From: Lasiosphaeria ovina
Taxonomy: Eukaryota > Ascomycota > Sordariomycetes > Sordariales > Lasiosphaeriaceae
Length of the DNA stretch: 64,000 bases
NCBI GenBank assembly: GCA_033439765.1
Contig: JAULSN010000003.1
Span: 2,728,001 to 2,792,000 of the forward strand
Reading direction: 5' to 3'
In this document: positions 43,617-55,127 of the stretch, piece after piece
Layout of the letters: every line of letters starts with the position of its first letter
Position numbering within the stretch: the first letter of the stretch is position 1
Notes under the pieces: generated by a model
What the model saw: the letters and a program-made list of their open reading frames with translations, nothing else
Databases searched by the model: none
What the model was told of the DNA's origin: nothing
Program-made: the position numbers and the translations under genes

Positions 43617-45740
43617 ATGAGCAAAACAATCGGGCTGGGGAACCGGCTCCGGTATCCCATCACGATCGTCGAGCTGCTCAAGGGACCTGGCGAGACAATC
43701 AAGAAGCAGGAGGTACTGATGCGCTACTCCTTCAAATGGATGAAAGAGGTTGGCGATACTATACGCGGCAACACGTGGCAGGAAGAGCAAACAACAATCG
43801 CCGACTGGGCATCGCCCACGGACGGCGAGCTGAGAAAATGGCACATCAAGAATGGGGAGCTCATCACGAAAGACGGGCCGTGTTTCGTGGTCAAAGAGGC
43901 GTGTTCGCACGAGATTCAATTCCAGGGACTTTGCGCCATATGCGGAAAGGACATGACAGAGGTCAACTGGGCCGCCGAAGCTAGAGACACAGATCGCGCC
44001 CCCATTAGCATGGTGCACGACCAAACCAACCTTACCGTCAGCCAGTTTCAGGCTACACGTGCAGAGAACGACTTGCAGCGGCGGCTCTTGCAGCAGCGGA
44101 AACTGAGTTTGGTGGTGGATCTCGACCAGACCATCATCCACGCCTGCATCGACCCGACTGTTGCCGAGTGGCAGAGGGATCCCAGCAACCCCAACCACGA
44201 GTCGGTCAAGGCGGTCCAGAGATTCCAGCTCGACGACGGTCCCCGCGGCGTAACTCAAGGCTGTTGGTACTTCATCAAGATGCGCCCGGGCCTGGAGCAG
44301 TTCTTGGCGCACGTCTCGGAGCTGTTCGAGCTGCACGTATACACCATGGGCACGCGCGCCTATGCCCAGGCTGTCGCGCGCATCGTGGATCCCGAGCAGA
44401 AGCTGTTTGGGAACCGCGTCATCAGTCGTGACGAAAACGGCAACATGTACGCCAAGAGCCTGCAGCGACTCTTCCCCGTTAGCACTAACATGGTCCTCAT
44501 CATCGACGACCGCGCCGATGTTTGGCCGCGTAACAAGCCCAATCTTATCAAGGTATCGCCATATGACTTCTTTCGGGGCATTGGGGACATCAACTCGAGC
44601 TTCTTGCCCAAGCGACAAGACGCGCTCGCACCAGACGCCGCCGCGGTGACGAACGGCGACAGCAACCCAAAACCCAAAGCAGGGCGAACCGCCGAGGCAA
44701 GCAAGGCGTCAGCGACCGAGACGCCTGCTAGCGCCGGCGACGAAGTCGATCCCGAACTCACACAACGACAGTTGGAAGAGCAGGAACGCACGCTGGAGAA
44801 ACAGATTAAGGATCGCCCGTTGCAGTTACTTCAAGAGAAGCTGGACAAGGAGGACGAAGAAGCCGAGAAGGCATCGACCCAATCTGAAAACAACCAGGAG
44901 GCCCCAAGATCCTCCCCGCCGCTTGTGCGGCACCAGGTCCTCGTGGACGACGACAGGGAACTCGAGTTCCTAGAACAACACCTCACACTACTGCACAAGA
45001 CTTACTACGAGGAGTACGACCGCCAACGTGCATCTCAAAGAGGCAACAGAGATGCTGAGCTCGTCACACCCGACGTGGGCCAATTGCTCGACTCGCTCAA
45101 GTCAAGGGCACTGCGCGGACTCAGGATTCTCCTTACTGGTCTTGTGCCAACCAACGTTGATATTTTCCAGTCCGAAATTGGACAGCGAGTGCTTGCCTTT
45201 GGAGCCGACCTCCGCACAGATGTTTCCAGGGAACTTACGCACGTGGTAGTTAACAGCCAGCGCCCCTGGACTAAGAAGTTGAAGCGTGCGGCCCGATACC
45301 CTAACATCAAAATTGTGAACCAAGGCTGGCTCACGGCGTGCTTCTCGCAGTGGGATGTGGTCGACGAGACTACTTATCTCTTCCATGTCCACCCCGATAT
45401 CCCAGCTGCAGAGAGACTTTTGGCTTCCGGAGGCGGGGCTGACACCGAGACGGATGCGAGTGAAGCCGACGACACGGACGGGAATGCGGAGGTCAGGCCC
45501 CGCGGCAGGATACTGCGTCTCAAGAGGCCGAAACTCAAGCTGGTTAGCGCTTCGGGCGAGACTCGTACTCTAGATGACGGCGAGGAGTCTGATGACGAAG
45601 ACGAAGGAGAGGTGGCGGACGCCGACGATCTGCTGCCGGATGAGTTCGAGGATGGTCAGCTGTCCCCCATCGACACACTGAAGACATTTAATTGGGGTTC
45701 GGCGGATGAGGAACTTGACGAATTCTTGGCCGGGGTATCA

Positions 45741-45781
<41 letters not shown>

Positions 45782-46304
45782 AGATGAGCAGGATGAAGAC
45801 GGCGCAAACGAAATTGGAAAAGACGAGGACAAGGATGAAGACGCTTCCGAGACGACAGACTCGGAAGCAAAGAGGCGTGCCAAGAGGAGGACAACGCCAA
45901 CTCGAAAGCGCAAGCGCAAGCCAGACGAGTCTGGCGCGTCAGGCGCAGATACAGGCACCGAGTCTGAAGGCCCCGCCTCGGACGAGAACGGCAACGTTCC
46001 AAAGAAGCTGCGACGGGCAAAGAGCGCCCCGGGAACGTCGTCGCTGCGGAACCAGTACGACATCTCGGACAGCAGCCTGCCGACGCCTGCCGACGAGGAC
46101 GACGCGTCCTCCCAGCCCAAACTGCTGGCAGCGCGGACGCAGGGTGCTGCCGAGGATGGTGGTGACGACGGTCTTGACGATATCGATGAGGCGGAGCTCG
46201 AGGCTGACTTTATGGCCGAGTTCGAGGCCGACGGATCGGGCCCGCAAGGAGAGGGCCTGGGCGTAGGGAAACCCGGAGATGGCGGTGATACGGACAAGGG
46301 CTAG
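43617..46304 (+). CDS. FCP1: RNA polymerase II CTD phosphatase FCP1
   Basis: Intronless, 895 aa. Residues about 160-340 form the FCPH phosphatase domain: SLVVDLDQTIIHA (catalytic DxDxT as DLDQT near 168-172), FIKMRPGLEQFLAHVSELFE, LHVYTMGTRAYAQ, and MVLIIDDRADVW near 300. Before it, EACSHEIQFQGLCAICGKDM is the conserved Cys-rich N-terminal part. A BRCT domain lies at about 498-590 (LRGLRILLTGLVPTN ... NQGWLTACFSQWD). The rest is acidic; a GAC microsatellite encodes about 13 aspartates near residue 707, followed by a basic KRRAKRRTTPTRKRKRK stretch (nuclear localisation). FCP1 dephosphorylates Ser2/Ser5 of the Rpb1 C-terminal repeats to recycle the polymerase. The acidic C-terminus is the usual TFIIF-contacting tail. 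Confidence 0.96.
45740..45782. repeat. GAC microsatellite in FCP1
   Basis: About 13-14 GAC triplets in phase with the FCP1 frame, encoding a poly-Asp run. Length changes would be frame-neutral. Confidence 0.9.
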
Positions 46305-47204
46305 ATTCCCACAGTCATGGGGGCGTTCAATGGGATGTATATTCATATGGGTGCCTTGGGCGGATGTTGCTAAATGGTTGGGAGCTCTTGTCGAGTTTGG
46401 GCGACCGGCTGGTGGTTGGCTTTGTTGGTTGCCGGCGTGAGTTGCGGAGATTGCGCTGGTTATTAGTCTCTTTCCTTCTATGCTCTTTAGGGTTAGGTAT
46501 TGGTAGCATTCTGTAAGGAACATGTCACAGCCGTTCTTCTCGCTCCCTATCCTTTGTGAGAACGGTGAGTGAGTCGTGGGGCTTTGGTGGGAGATGTTAA
46601 AGTGATGCATCAAGGGTATTAGATAAGTAATGGCCGGACAGCTCTCAGCTGTACACTTTGGCCTTCCTTAAGTTACCGTGTAACCGTGTCACATTTATTC
46701 GTCAGTAAGGTCGAACTTTAGATATTGTTCCTTTCCATTGTTCCTTCAAGACGGCAATGTTCGACCATTCACGAAAAGAAGCAGGGGTAGATCATCGAAT
46801 ATAGGGGGTGTGTTCCTAACACCCGCAGCCAGCCGTTGCCCAACCTTACGTAATCGGGGATTTGGTGCTTCCGCCCGCTAAACTGCAAGCTCTGGCCTGG
46901 ACAACCTCGCGCGCGACCGGCGACGACTGACGACATCAATTCAGGCCTCCGACTGCCCTTCCCACCCTCACCCACGGCACCTACAATCGTGCCAATTGCC
47001 ATCGTCCGGGCCGGCCTCGCGCAGCTGGAGCTCCGTTTCTGTTCCCTCGATCGCTGGACCAAATCCCCCGCGAACCCCGAAAACCTGTCCTCCCGTTTCC
47101 GCCGAGGAGCAACTGCGACACAGAAGCGAAGCCCGCGGAGCGAACACACGAGGAGGGATACCATAATACCCAAGCCGGGGAATTGATACCAGAAGTCGCC
47201 CATC
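46305..47204. other. Intergenic between FCP1 and NDUFA13
   Basis: 900 bp. The last 250 bp are GC-rich and probably hold the NDUFA13 promoter and leader. Minus-strand frames at 46769-47218 and 46968-47633 overlap the real gene and are unsupported. Confidence 0.55.
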
Positions 47205-48354
47205 ATGCCGCAGGACATGCCGCCCGCCGGTGGCTACGACCCAGTTCAGTTCAAGGTGGGTTCGAGCTATTTTCTCCCTCTCTCGCCGACAATTGGGCTC
47301 TTTGTGGCCGGACGGCCGGCTGGCTTCGACCTTGGGCAAGAAAGGCTGCGCGGGCTGGAAGAGCAAACGAGACCTCCGGGGTGGCTGTGGAATTCGGGAG
47401 CATACGTCAAGAGGGCTGCGGGATGAGGGTCTGGGCGTGGGGACTTCCCGCTCGAGTTGCAGGGCAGGCCAGCAGGCAGTATCGCAGTGTCCTGGTGTCA
47501 CGGCCTGAAGCCCCTCGCGCGTTGACGCGTTATTTCCAGGCCAGCCAGAGACACACAGACAGCGCGATGGGTCCGGCTGAAGAGCAGGTATCGTGTCGGG
47601 AAGGAGATCAATCTCGCCGAGACCTAGACACACACGGCTGTGGAAGAGAGCTCATTCTTGTCGCCACGGGCTTTTTCTTGTTCCCAAACACGATGGCAAT
47701 GCTAACGAGTTGTCTGTCTGCGCAGCGCAACCTTCCCAGTAGCCGCTTCCGCCCAGGGACGCTGCTGGCAATCGGCGGCACCATCATGGTTTACGGCTGG
47801 TGGAGGCTGATCATTGGCATCCGGGAACAAAAGTAGGTTGCTTGGAACTTGGTGTCCGATATCCCACTGGTCTTCACTCTCGGCCGGCTCCTGGTTCCGT
47901 TCTATTGAGGGACAAGGGCGTCCACCGTAGCGGCGCTTGGGCGGTCTACAGATCCCCCGAGGCTGCACTCAAACACGCCGAATGACCTACAAGAAAGGGC
48001 CTTGCTGATATGACTGCAACAGCGAACTCGGCCGCGAGAAGATGTGGAGCCGCATCCACTTGATCCCGGCCCTCCAGGCCGAGGAGGACCGCGACCTTGT
48101 CCGGCGACATCTGGCCGACCAGGCGCGCGAGAAGGCGCTCCTGGGCGAGAACATTAAGGTGTACAACTCGGATAGGTACGTTGGTCTTTTTGTCCATGCT
48201 AAGGCCCCTTGTTATGATCTTGCGCGATGGCAACCGCAAGAGATCGGCTGCCGAGGAACTGCATTCACGTCACGGTATTCCAATGCTAACAACGTTCCCG
48301 CGCAGATATGTCCGCCCCACGTACGCCGTCACTCCGGGGTACACCACGAAATAA
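47205..48354 (+). CDS. NADH:ubiquinone oxidoreductase subunit NDUFA13 / GRIM-19 (complex I B16.6)
   Basis: Four exons: 47205-47255, 47726-47832, 48023-48175 and 48306-48354. The introns are long for this window (470, 190 and 130 nt). Product 119 aa: MPQDMPPAGGYDPVQFK, then RNLPSSRFRPGTL, a membrane helix (AIGGTIMVYGWWRLIIGI), REQNELGREKMWSRIHLIPA, LQAEEDRDLVRRHLADQA and NSDRYVRPTYAVTPGYTTK. This is the full-length fungal homologue of the single-pass accessory subunit of mitochondrial complex I, which sits in the membrane arm near the junction with the matrix arm. The split into a 17-codon first exon is easily missed: no single open frame exceeds the chance background. Confidence 0.93.
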
Positions 48355-49009
48355 AAGGCCCGCCGCTCTTCCTGGGGCCGGAGGTCTCCGCTGGTTGAAG
48401 TGGCCAGGCTAGTATGAACTCGAGGCGCCAAGGGTGGGAGATGTGGATGGCACGCTCCGAGTCCCGTCCCGCCAGCCCAACATGTATATATTTATCTTGT
48501 TCATACCGTGTAGTCGTGTAACGCTGCAATAAAGGATGAGTTTGGAGACTTACTGAGCTCGTGGCAGAGAGGAAGACGAAGAAGTGTGTTTCTGGTCCTT
48601 TAAGGTTTGACATGTGCTACTAAGCAAGTGATGGTTCTTGGGTGAAGACCCGAACAGCTGGATCTGGTGCTGTCTTGCTGGCGCGTCCAATGACTCGCGT
48701 ATTAGCCTCGGGCGGTTTCTTCCACTCCTCCTTTCTGTCTTTTGTTGTCTTTGCCGGATTGGCCTCGGCATCACATCTTGTCAGGTAAAAGCTACAGCTC
48801 CATTACGCTTCTAATTCCTTGGGAGTTTCTCTCCTCAAATCCTCAGGGGTAGGAAGGAAGCAACTACTATGTTCTGGTCACAGAGAAAGTGCGCTCTTCG
48901 AGTAATATGAAGAGAATATAATAAATAAGAATGGATTATAGGACGTGTCTTGTATTTTCCGCTCCGGCCATGAGTAGCTCACGACCTCCGAAGCAGTAAA
49001 TATATCAAC
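48355..49009. other. Intergenic, 3' flanks
   Basis: 655 bp between the stop codons of NDUFA13 and the decayed FAD oxidase, which converge. Contains an AT-rich stretch (about 48,900-48,950) and no coding signal. Confidence 0.6.
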
Positions 49010-52000
49010 CTACTGGATCGGTGCGTAAAAGCTAAAGCGGTTATGAGGGTCGTACTGCTCCTTCAGCCGCCTCAACTTGGCCAAGCGCCAGCACGAGTAA
49101 CTAGAGAGCATGTCAGCAACCCATCACCAGACATACTTATCTTTCGAATGTGTTTGACTGAGCTGTACGGCCCTTATTTACTTACCCATACATGGACTCA
49201 AGGCTTTCCTGCTGGACGGCGTAGTTGACATGGCTCTCCTGTCGGTACTGATGCTGCAGCAGCGCCGTGCGCATCTTCTCGCCTCACTCGTGCACAAGCG
49301 CGTCCAGCGCCGGATCGGGAGCAGGAGCATCGTACGCGAGGACAACAGAGCTGCCGTTGCCGTCAGTACTTGTTAGGAGGCAAAACAAGTGGAGGTACTT
49401 GACCAACTCACAGCAACGCTCTGAAGTGTCGGTGGGCAAAGGCGGTGCTGTGGCCGGCGCAACAGCGCGCGTCGCCTGCGAGGCGTAGTTCTCGAGAAAG
49501 ACGCACGAGATGCCGAACTGGGGCACTGCCCCGGTCGCCTCGTTGAAGAGGTCGTAGAAGATGCGAATGTCCGACGGCACGTACTGCGTCACGCCGATGC
49601 CGAACACGCCGCCGTAGTGGCCCGGCGTGCACGAGGCCGAGTCGAGCCCGTACCCGAGCTGCGATATCACGCCCGGGTAGTCGTTCGCCACGGTTGACAC
49701 GTCGAGCGGCCCCAGGTCGAGCAGGGGAGTGATGAAGTGTTAATTTCTTGTTTAGTTGGTGGTTGCTTGGAGTTGTATGTGGAGTTGTGCGGTTAAGCTC
49801 CTTATATACTAAGTTGACGTCGATTTCCTTGGGTATTTTTCCCTAGGTGTCTGTGTAGTGCTTTATCCAGGTGTGGTGTATGGTGGTACGTTCTCGATCG
49901 TCTTCTTCGCGGTATTAACGAGGTTTAGATTTCCCTTACTTATAACCTCTGACGTTGATCTTCTTCGATATGGTGGTCTTTGAGGTGGTTTTTGGAGGCA
50001 TTTTGTTGCGCGACCGAGTGAAAGAGATGCTCAGGATAGAGGGTGAAGTACGAGATTGAGTTCTGTGCGACCTCGTGTTTGAGATGTAGGAACCGAGAAA
50101 GATGTTTGTAGGTGCGCGAATGGCTTGAGTAGGTCGCGCGATTAGGGATAGCAAGGAAAATGTGCCTGAGTGTTTGGGGTGATTAATTTCAAGTCGGCGC
50201 TCTTCTTTCGGGGTGGTGCGCTCCTATTTTGCGAGGGGAAATGATGTGTTTGTACGCGATTGGAATTACTATACTGGTAGTGTGAGTAGACGGCCGCGAA
50301 AAGCAGAGGGATTGTTTTTGCCACCGGTAGAAAGACGCAGGGAATGAAAGGTGTAGTAGAGTCTGTCGTTGGTTGTCGTGTGACGGAAAACGATGGTAAA
50401 GCACTCCACATTGCGAGGAACCTCGACGTCTTTAGGCCTATGTAGGCACATTTCAGAACGTTCTCTAAAGCAATACCCTACGATAAAGATTGTTCCGAGG
50501 ATCTCGAAGCGATTCTTGTTCGGTATAGAGCACGGGATTTTCGGAGTAAACCATAATAGCAAATTTCCTTTTATGTACGGCTGCTATCTAAAAATTTAAA
50601 AGACATATCCCTTTGCCGAATAGCTTCATTTTTCTAGCGTATAGGAGCTGTCTTTCTATTTGATTATTTCACCAACCCGCCTATTCTCAACGAACAGTCG
50701 TACGCGATGCACCCTGCCCTGGTCCGCCATCCACCGCGCAAATCCTCAGGAATCGGCGGATGCAGCCCTATATAGTGGATGCGGAAGACCTAAGGCCGAA
50801 GAACGTCAAACACGACATTTACCTCGAAAACCCGTTGATTGGTCGAGAGACCTAGTCGAAAATATCGAAGGTTCCTATTCAGCCTCCCGAACGCCCTCTA
50901 GGCGTAGTTGAAGTTGCGTCTGAGGGGGAGGAAACCACAGAGCGAAGAAACAGGCAAAGGGATACTAGGAGACCATACAGGCACAGGGACCTCAAATACC
51001 AAAAGAGATACGAGGACCTTTCAGATCTTCTAGAGTGGTGACGCTGAAGACGTTGGAGAAGAGTCGCACAAGAATTATAGACTAGGTGACCGCGGAGAAC
51101 CAGCATCACCCATGCCTAATTAAGTACGTGTCTGCCAAACCGACTTACATTCTCTGCATCTGCGGAGGGATCTCGGACTATCAAAACATCAAACGAGAGG
51201 TGGCTCGGCTGCCGCGGCAGCTGTGCGTTGAGCTGCCTAAACAGGGCCTCGAGCTTGTCCTGAGTGAAGACGAGCAAGGCAGAAGACCAATCCGTTTTGC
51301 CTGTGTTGTCGAAGACGCGCAGCTGTAGCTCCGTCACGATGCCGAAGTTGTGCCCGGCACCCTTGAGGGCCCACAGGAGGTCCGCATGGGGCTCTGGGCT
51401 GGCCGTGACCGCCGTCCCGTTGGCCAGGACGACGCGGGCACTGACAATCTGGTCCGGCCCCAGGCAGTAACTGCCCATGAAGACGCCCACCCCGCCGCCG
51501 ATGCTGGACCCGGCCACGCCGACGCATTGGCATAGGCTAGAAGCTAGCCAAGGGGGTGTTAGCCATGGGTGTCGATAGTAAACAGACCGAGAGAAGGGGT
51601 TAGTGGACAACTTGTCTGCTTGCCAGCACTCCACGGCGACTCCACGAGCTCGTTCACGCGCACGCCGCGCCGACGTAAGCATGCTGGCCATCCAGCGCGA
51701 TCTCGATCCTGCTCAGGTTCCACAGCCAGATGTTCATGCCGCCGTGCATGGTCGCGAGCCCGCCCCTGGGCCGTGGCCCGTGGCCTTGGCCGCAAACGGC
51801 ATGTCGTGTACATTCGCGTACTGGACTGCCTGCGAGACGTCGTCCTCGGTGTCGACGACAACCACGACGGCGTACTCGAGGCTGTTGCTCCGCAGGTACC
51901 GCTCCGTGGACTCGCCAAAGTGCGGGCTCGACGGCGCGATGACCATGGCCTTGTCTGAGAGCAGTGCTCCGAGCTCGGTCTCGATGTCGGGCTGGGCTCT

Positions 52001-52048
52001 GGTTGCGGCCCAGCTGAGAGCGGCCAGGAGCAGGGTTGACGTTAGCAT
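49010..52048 (-). pseudogene. Secreted FAD-linked oxidase (BBE / glucooligosaccharide-oxidase type), disrupted
   Basis: Both ends are recognisable. The 5' end (ATG 52048) has a signal peptide (MLTSTLLLAALSWAATRAQ) and FAD-domain motifs: VVVVDTEDDVSQAVQYANVH, FAAKATGHG, then GGMNIWLWNLSRIEIALDG, NELVESPWSAGKQT, CVGVAGSSIGGGVGVFMGSY, LGPDQIVSARVVLANG, GAGHNFGIVTEL. The 3' end has FITPLLDLGPLDVSTV, SCTPGHYGGVFGIGVTQY, a VNYA motif and the BBE end WRLAKLRRLKEQYDPHNRFS with FYAPIQ, stop at 49010-49012. Defects: one-base deletions near 51766, near 51665 and near 49450 (frame changes), TGG to TGA at 49284-49286, and about 1.37 kb of foreign sequence between 49739 and about 51112. Remaining introns still have GT/AG ends. 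Too many lesions for sequencing error. Confidence 0.85.
49739..51112. mobile_element. Insertion within the FAD-oxidase pseudogene, possible retroelement fragment
   Basis: Sense continuity of the oxidase stops at 49739 (a TAA directly abuts HFITPLLDLG) and resumes at about 51133. The insert is AT-rich on the left. On its minus strand a frame starts MPPKTTSKTTISKKINVRGY at about 50002, followed by stops that could each be CAA to TAA or CAG to TAG, then EIDVNLVYKELNRTTPHTTP. On the + strand, 50855-51041 is open and highly charged (EGEETTERRNRQRDTRRPYR, then HRDLKYQKRYEDLSDLLEW). These look like decayed gag-like pieces, but no integrase or reverse-transcriptase motif, no terminal repeat and no target-site duplication could be identified. 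The right boundary is uncertain by about 20 bp. Confidence 0.45.
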
Positions 52049-53201
52049 CGTGGCAGTCAGTCACAAAGACATTGGTCTGACTGGTGGGTACTCCGTCAAT
52101 GATTATTTAAGGTTACCAGTTCTAGCAAATAAATCGACAGAGAGCACTACATGATATCTTCATGTGCTCGGGAATCAACATCAGGACATCCGCCATCCAC
52201 TCCAGGGTCAACTTCGCTACCAATACACCCAGTATCATGGGTGATGCTAATGGTACCGTGTCATCGGTCACGATTACGTGCGATCATTCGAGAACCCTAC
52301 ATGCCAAGACCAACGACACGTATATGTGAGGTTTTAAGATGGCCTCAACTTGAAATGGGGGTGCAAAAAAACATGTTGTCGTGTGATAATATGGCATGAT
52401 CAATCTGGAGAAAGGAAAAATCGCCGTTTGGCTAATTTTGCATACTGGTGAGGAATTCGGGCGTTAAGAGTTGAACAATTTGGCCCCTCCGTAAGGAAGA
52501 TGTTGGTAACAAGGATCCGGGAAAGACGTGTAGAAAATGCCCAAAAAGAAGGAAAAGGGGTAAACGTGGGTTGGGTACCTTACTTCAGCAACTGGGCACC
52601 TATTAATTAGTTTCTTTACACTAGACCAATATCAACACTACAAAGTATAATACCACGTAGTATCACATTTCATAACGACATGAGAGAACACGGCAAACCG
52701 AATAAAATGTCAGCTTGGTTCAAAGTGTTTCTTGCCTTACCGCTTACCTTACGGAACAGTGCCCATGCAGGCGCCGGATTGGTCATCCTCGGCATATGCA
52801 GAGCTTCCAATGATCTCGCATGGTCTCAAAGGGCATTTGGTTGCGCGTATCGCTGGCCTGGATGATAGTTTGAGGAGGTTCTGCCCGGACAGACGAAATT
52901 AGAGTCGAGATCCTACTAGACACCACCCGGAGAAAAGGGACAATAAAGCCTGTATAGGTCACCGTCTACGGTGGTGGGGATAGCCTCCACTTTTATTAGA
53001 TAGACATTGCTCCTAATCAGCATACCACTTCAAGTTTTTGACCTCAAACTCTCCGAAAACAATGTCACCGAAAGGGGGAAACATAACAAACTCTATAGTT
53101 GACTCCCAAGATCAAGGTTTACCACAAGGTTATATCAGCCCTTTCCAAAACCCCCTTTACGTATAAAACAGAGAATAACATAAGAGAAAGCCCGAGACAA
53201 C
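52049..53201. other. Intergenic, no gene seen
   Basis: 1.15 kb, upstream of the decayed oxidase and downstream of the ATP-grasp gene. AT-rich; one 82-codon and one 61-codon frame without features. Nothing recognised. Confidence 0.6.
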
Positions 53202-55127
53202 CTACGCCTTGTACACCCTCCCCGTGCCGACATTGACGCGGCTCCAGCGCTGGCCGTCGCGCCACAGGCGGATGAAGCGCGCGGGCCAGAAGACGTGATA
53301 CAGCCACCAGGCGGGCAGGGGGTCCCAGGGCTCGAGGGTGGCGTCCTTCCAGCTGGCGACGCGGCTGGCGAACAGGCGGGCCGAGGCCCAGCCCTCGTCG
53401 AGCTGCGCGGCCAGCTGGTCGTTGGTAGTCACGCGCGCCAACGACAGCCACGGCCGCAGCACGAGATCGAACAGATCCTGCCCCGCCCAGTAGTACCTGC
53501 GGTGCGACGGCGTGAGCGGCGCCGCCCGCGCCGGCGGCGCGTCCTCGCCCAGCAGCCACAGGTACTCGTCGACGAGCGCCGGCGTGTGGCTGAACAGCAC
53601 CGCCGCCGTGTGCGCGCGCGGGCTGCTGCACTCGACGGCGCACAGCTCGAGCGACGGGTCCGGGTCGTGGTCGTGGTCGTCGGCGGGCAGCAGCAGCAGC
53701 AGCCGCCGGCGGTCGTGGTGGCCTCCGTCTCCGTCTCCGTCTCCTTCTCGCTGCTGCCGGCGCGGCGGCGGCTGCAGTTTGTCCGGCCCGAGAGACAGGC
53801 GCGCCCGGAAGTCGAAGGCGAGGTGCCCCGAGAAGCGTTCGCCAAAGTGCGCGGCTACCCGCCGCGTAAAGGCTAGCATCTCGGCGTGGTGCGCCGACCC
53901 CGTCGGCAGCAGCGTGTAGTGCGTCATGACGTCCGACGACGGGCACGCCGCGAACGCCCGCACCTGCCCCCGGATCACCACCGCGTGGCTGCAGTACTCG
54001 TGGCCCGGGACAAACTCCTGCACGAGGACCGCCGGCGTGTTTTGTCCTGCTTTCTCCTCCATGGTAGATAGCGGTAGCGGCAGCGGCAGCTGCGCTACTT
54101 GCGTTTCCGTCTCGTCGCGCGTCGGCCGCGGAAGCAGCAGCGGCTGCTGCCCCCCGCTGCCGTCGTCGTCGACACCGAGCGGCTTGACCAAGTACCGGCG
54201 GAGAGGGCGGTCGTGGTGGTCGTCGAGGCCGGGGCCGAGCTGGCCGCGGCGTTCTTCCACTGTCTCCACGAGCTGCTCGCGCGACCGCACGACGGCAAAG
54301 TCGGGCACGGGCAGGCGCAGGCGGTGCGCGAGGTCCATGAACAGCGCCCTGTCGCCGAGCGTGCGGGCGTCGTCGACGCCCGAGCGCACGGCCTTGCAGA
54401 AGGTCTGCGACTCGACCGCGTCGCAGGCCAGCGCGTCGTGCAGCGCCATGTGCGCGTTGTCCGACGCCGAGATGCACAGGTCGGCGCCCTCGGCCCGCAC
54501 GATGCGCAGCAGCCCGCCGATGTACTTGTTGTCGGCTGCGTTCTTGGGTAGCGGTAGCGCGGTGCTGGCCGGCGGCCGCGCGAGGGCGTAGTGCTTGTGA
54601 ACGGCCTGGGACACGGCGCCGATGGACAGCGGCTCGGTGTCGGCGCCGATGACGCGGTGGCCGGCGCGGTGGAAGAGGCGGGCGAGGGTCAGGCCCTGGG
54701 CCGTGCCGACGCTGGTGATGAGGACCGTCTTTCTCTGGGCGGCCGGGAGCGTCTTTTGGGGCCCGATGGAGCCATAGTCCGTGACGCGGCTCCAGAGCCA
54801 CAGCAGCACGATGACGGCGGTGTCGAAGGGCAGCAGGAGGATGCTGAGATACAGGAAGAAGAGCGTCTTGACGTGGCGCGATGTCACGAGCGCGTCCAGC
54901 CACGATATGGCCGCGGGGCCGTCTAGAGGCGGCCTTGGGAGTGACAGGTTGCTGTGACGTAGCTTGGCATACGCCGTGGATAACACGACCTGGAGAAGGT
55001 GTTTTGCAATCATGATAGGCTGTGATGACGGGCTGGGTTGGGCATGGGATGGCGAGGCCCGAGGTTGGAACTGCTTTACCATAGCGGTTATGCTTTTGGT
55101 TCTCCTTTTCCAAGTCCAAGACGTCAT
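53202..55127 (-). CDS. ATP-grasp ligase-like protein with an N-terminal membrane helix
   Basis: Intronless, up to 641 aa. The first 60 residues are poorly conserved in appearance, so the true start may be Met at 55013 (MIAKHLLQVV) rather than 55127; an out-of-frame ATG at 55131 precedes it. A membrane helix lies at about residues 85-110 (LFFLYLSILLLPFDTAVIVL). Then the pre-ATP-grasp Rossmann part (KTVLITSVGTAQGLTLARLF, RAGHRVIGADTEP), the ATP-grasp itself (RRYLVKPLGVDDD; VLVQEFVPGHEYCSHAVVIR; GHLAFDFR; LELCAVECSSPRAHTA, metal/ATP ligands), and a C-terminal aromatic tail (WDPLPAWWLYHVFWPARFIR). ATP-grasp enzymes join a carboxylate to an amine or thiol through an acyl phosphate. The substrate is unknown. 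Very GC-rich with Gly/Asp/His low-complexity insertions. A 670-codon shadow frame overlaps it. Confidence 0.82.
   Translation of the reverse strand: MTSWTWKRRTKSITAMVKQFQPRASPSHAQPSPSSQPIMIAKHLLQVVLSTAYAKLRHSNLSLPRPPLDGPAAISWLDALVTSRHVKTLFFLYLSILLLPFDTAVIVLLWLWSRVTDYGSIGPQKTLPAAQRKTVLITSVGTAQGLTLARLFHRAGHRVIGADTEPLSIGAVSQAVHKHYALARPPASTALPLPKNAADNKYIGGLLRIVRAEGADLCISASDNAHMALHDALACDAVESQTFCKAVRSGVDDARTLGDRALFMDLAHRLRLPVPDFAVVRSREQLVETVEERRGQLGPGLDDHHDRPLRRYLVKPLGVDDDGSGGQQPLLLPRPTRDETETQVAQLPLPLPLSTMEEKAGQNTPAVLVQEFVPGHEYCSHAVVIRGQVRAFAACPSSDVMTHYTLLPTGSAHHAEMLAFTRRVAAHFGERFSGHLAFDFRARLSLGPDKLQPPPRRQQREGDGDGDGGHHDRRRLLLLLPADDHDHDPDPSLELCAVECSSPRAHTAAVLFSHTPALVDEYLWLLGEDAPPARAAPLTPSHRRYYWAGQDLFDLVLRPWLSLARVTTNDQLAAQLDEGWASARLFASRVASWKDATLEPWDPLPAWWLYHVFWPARFIRLWRDGQRWSRVNVGTGRVYKA

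Noticed and set aside
43452..44618. 388-codon minus-strand frame at the 5' end of FCP1
   Set aside because: Exact antisense shadow of the FCPH domain region.
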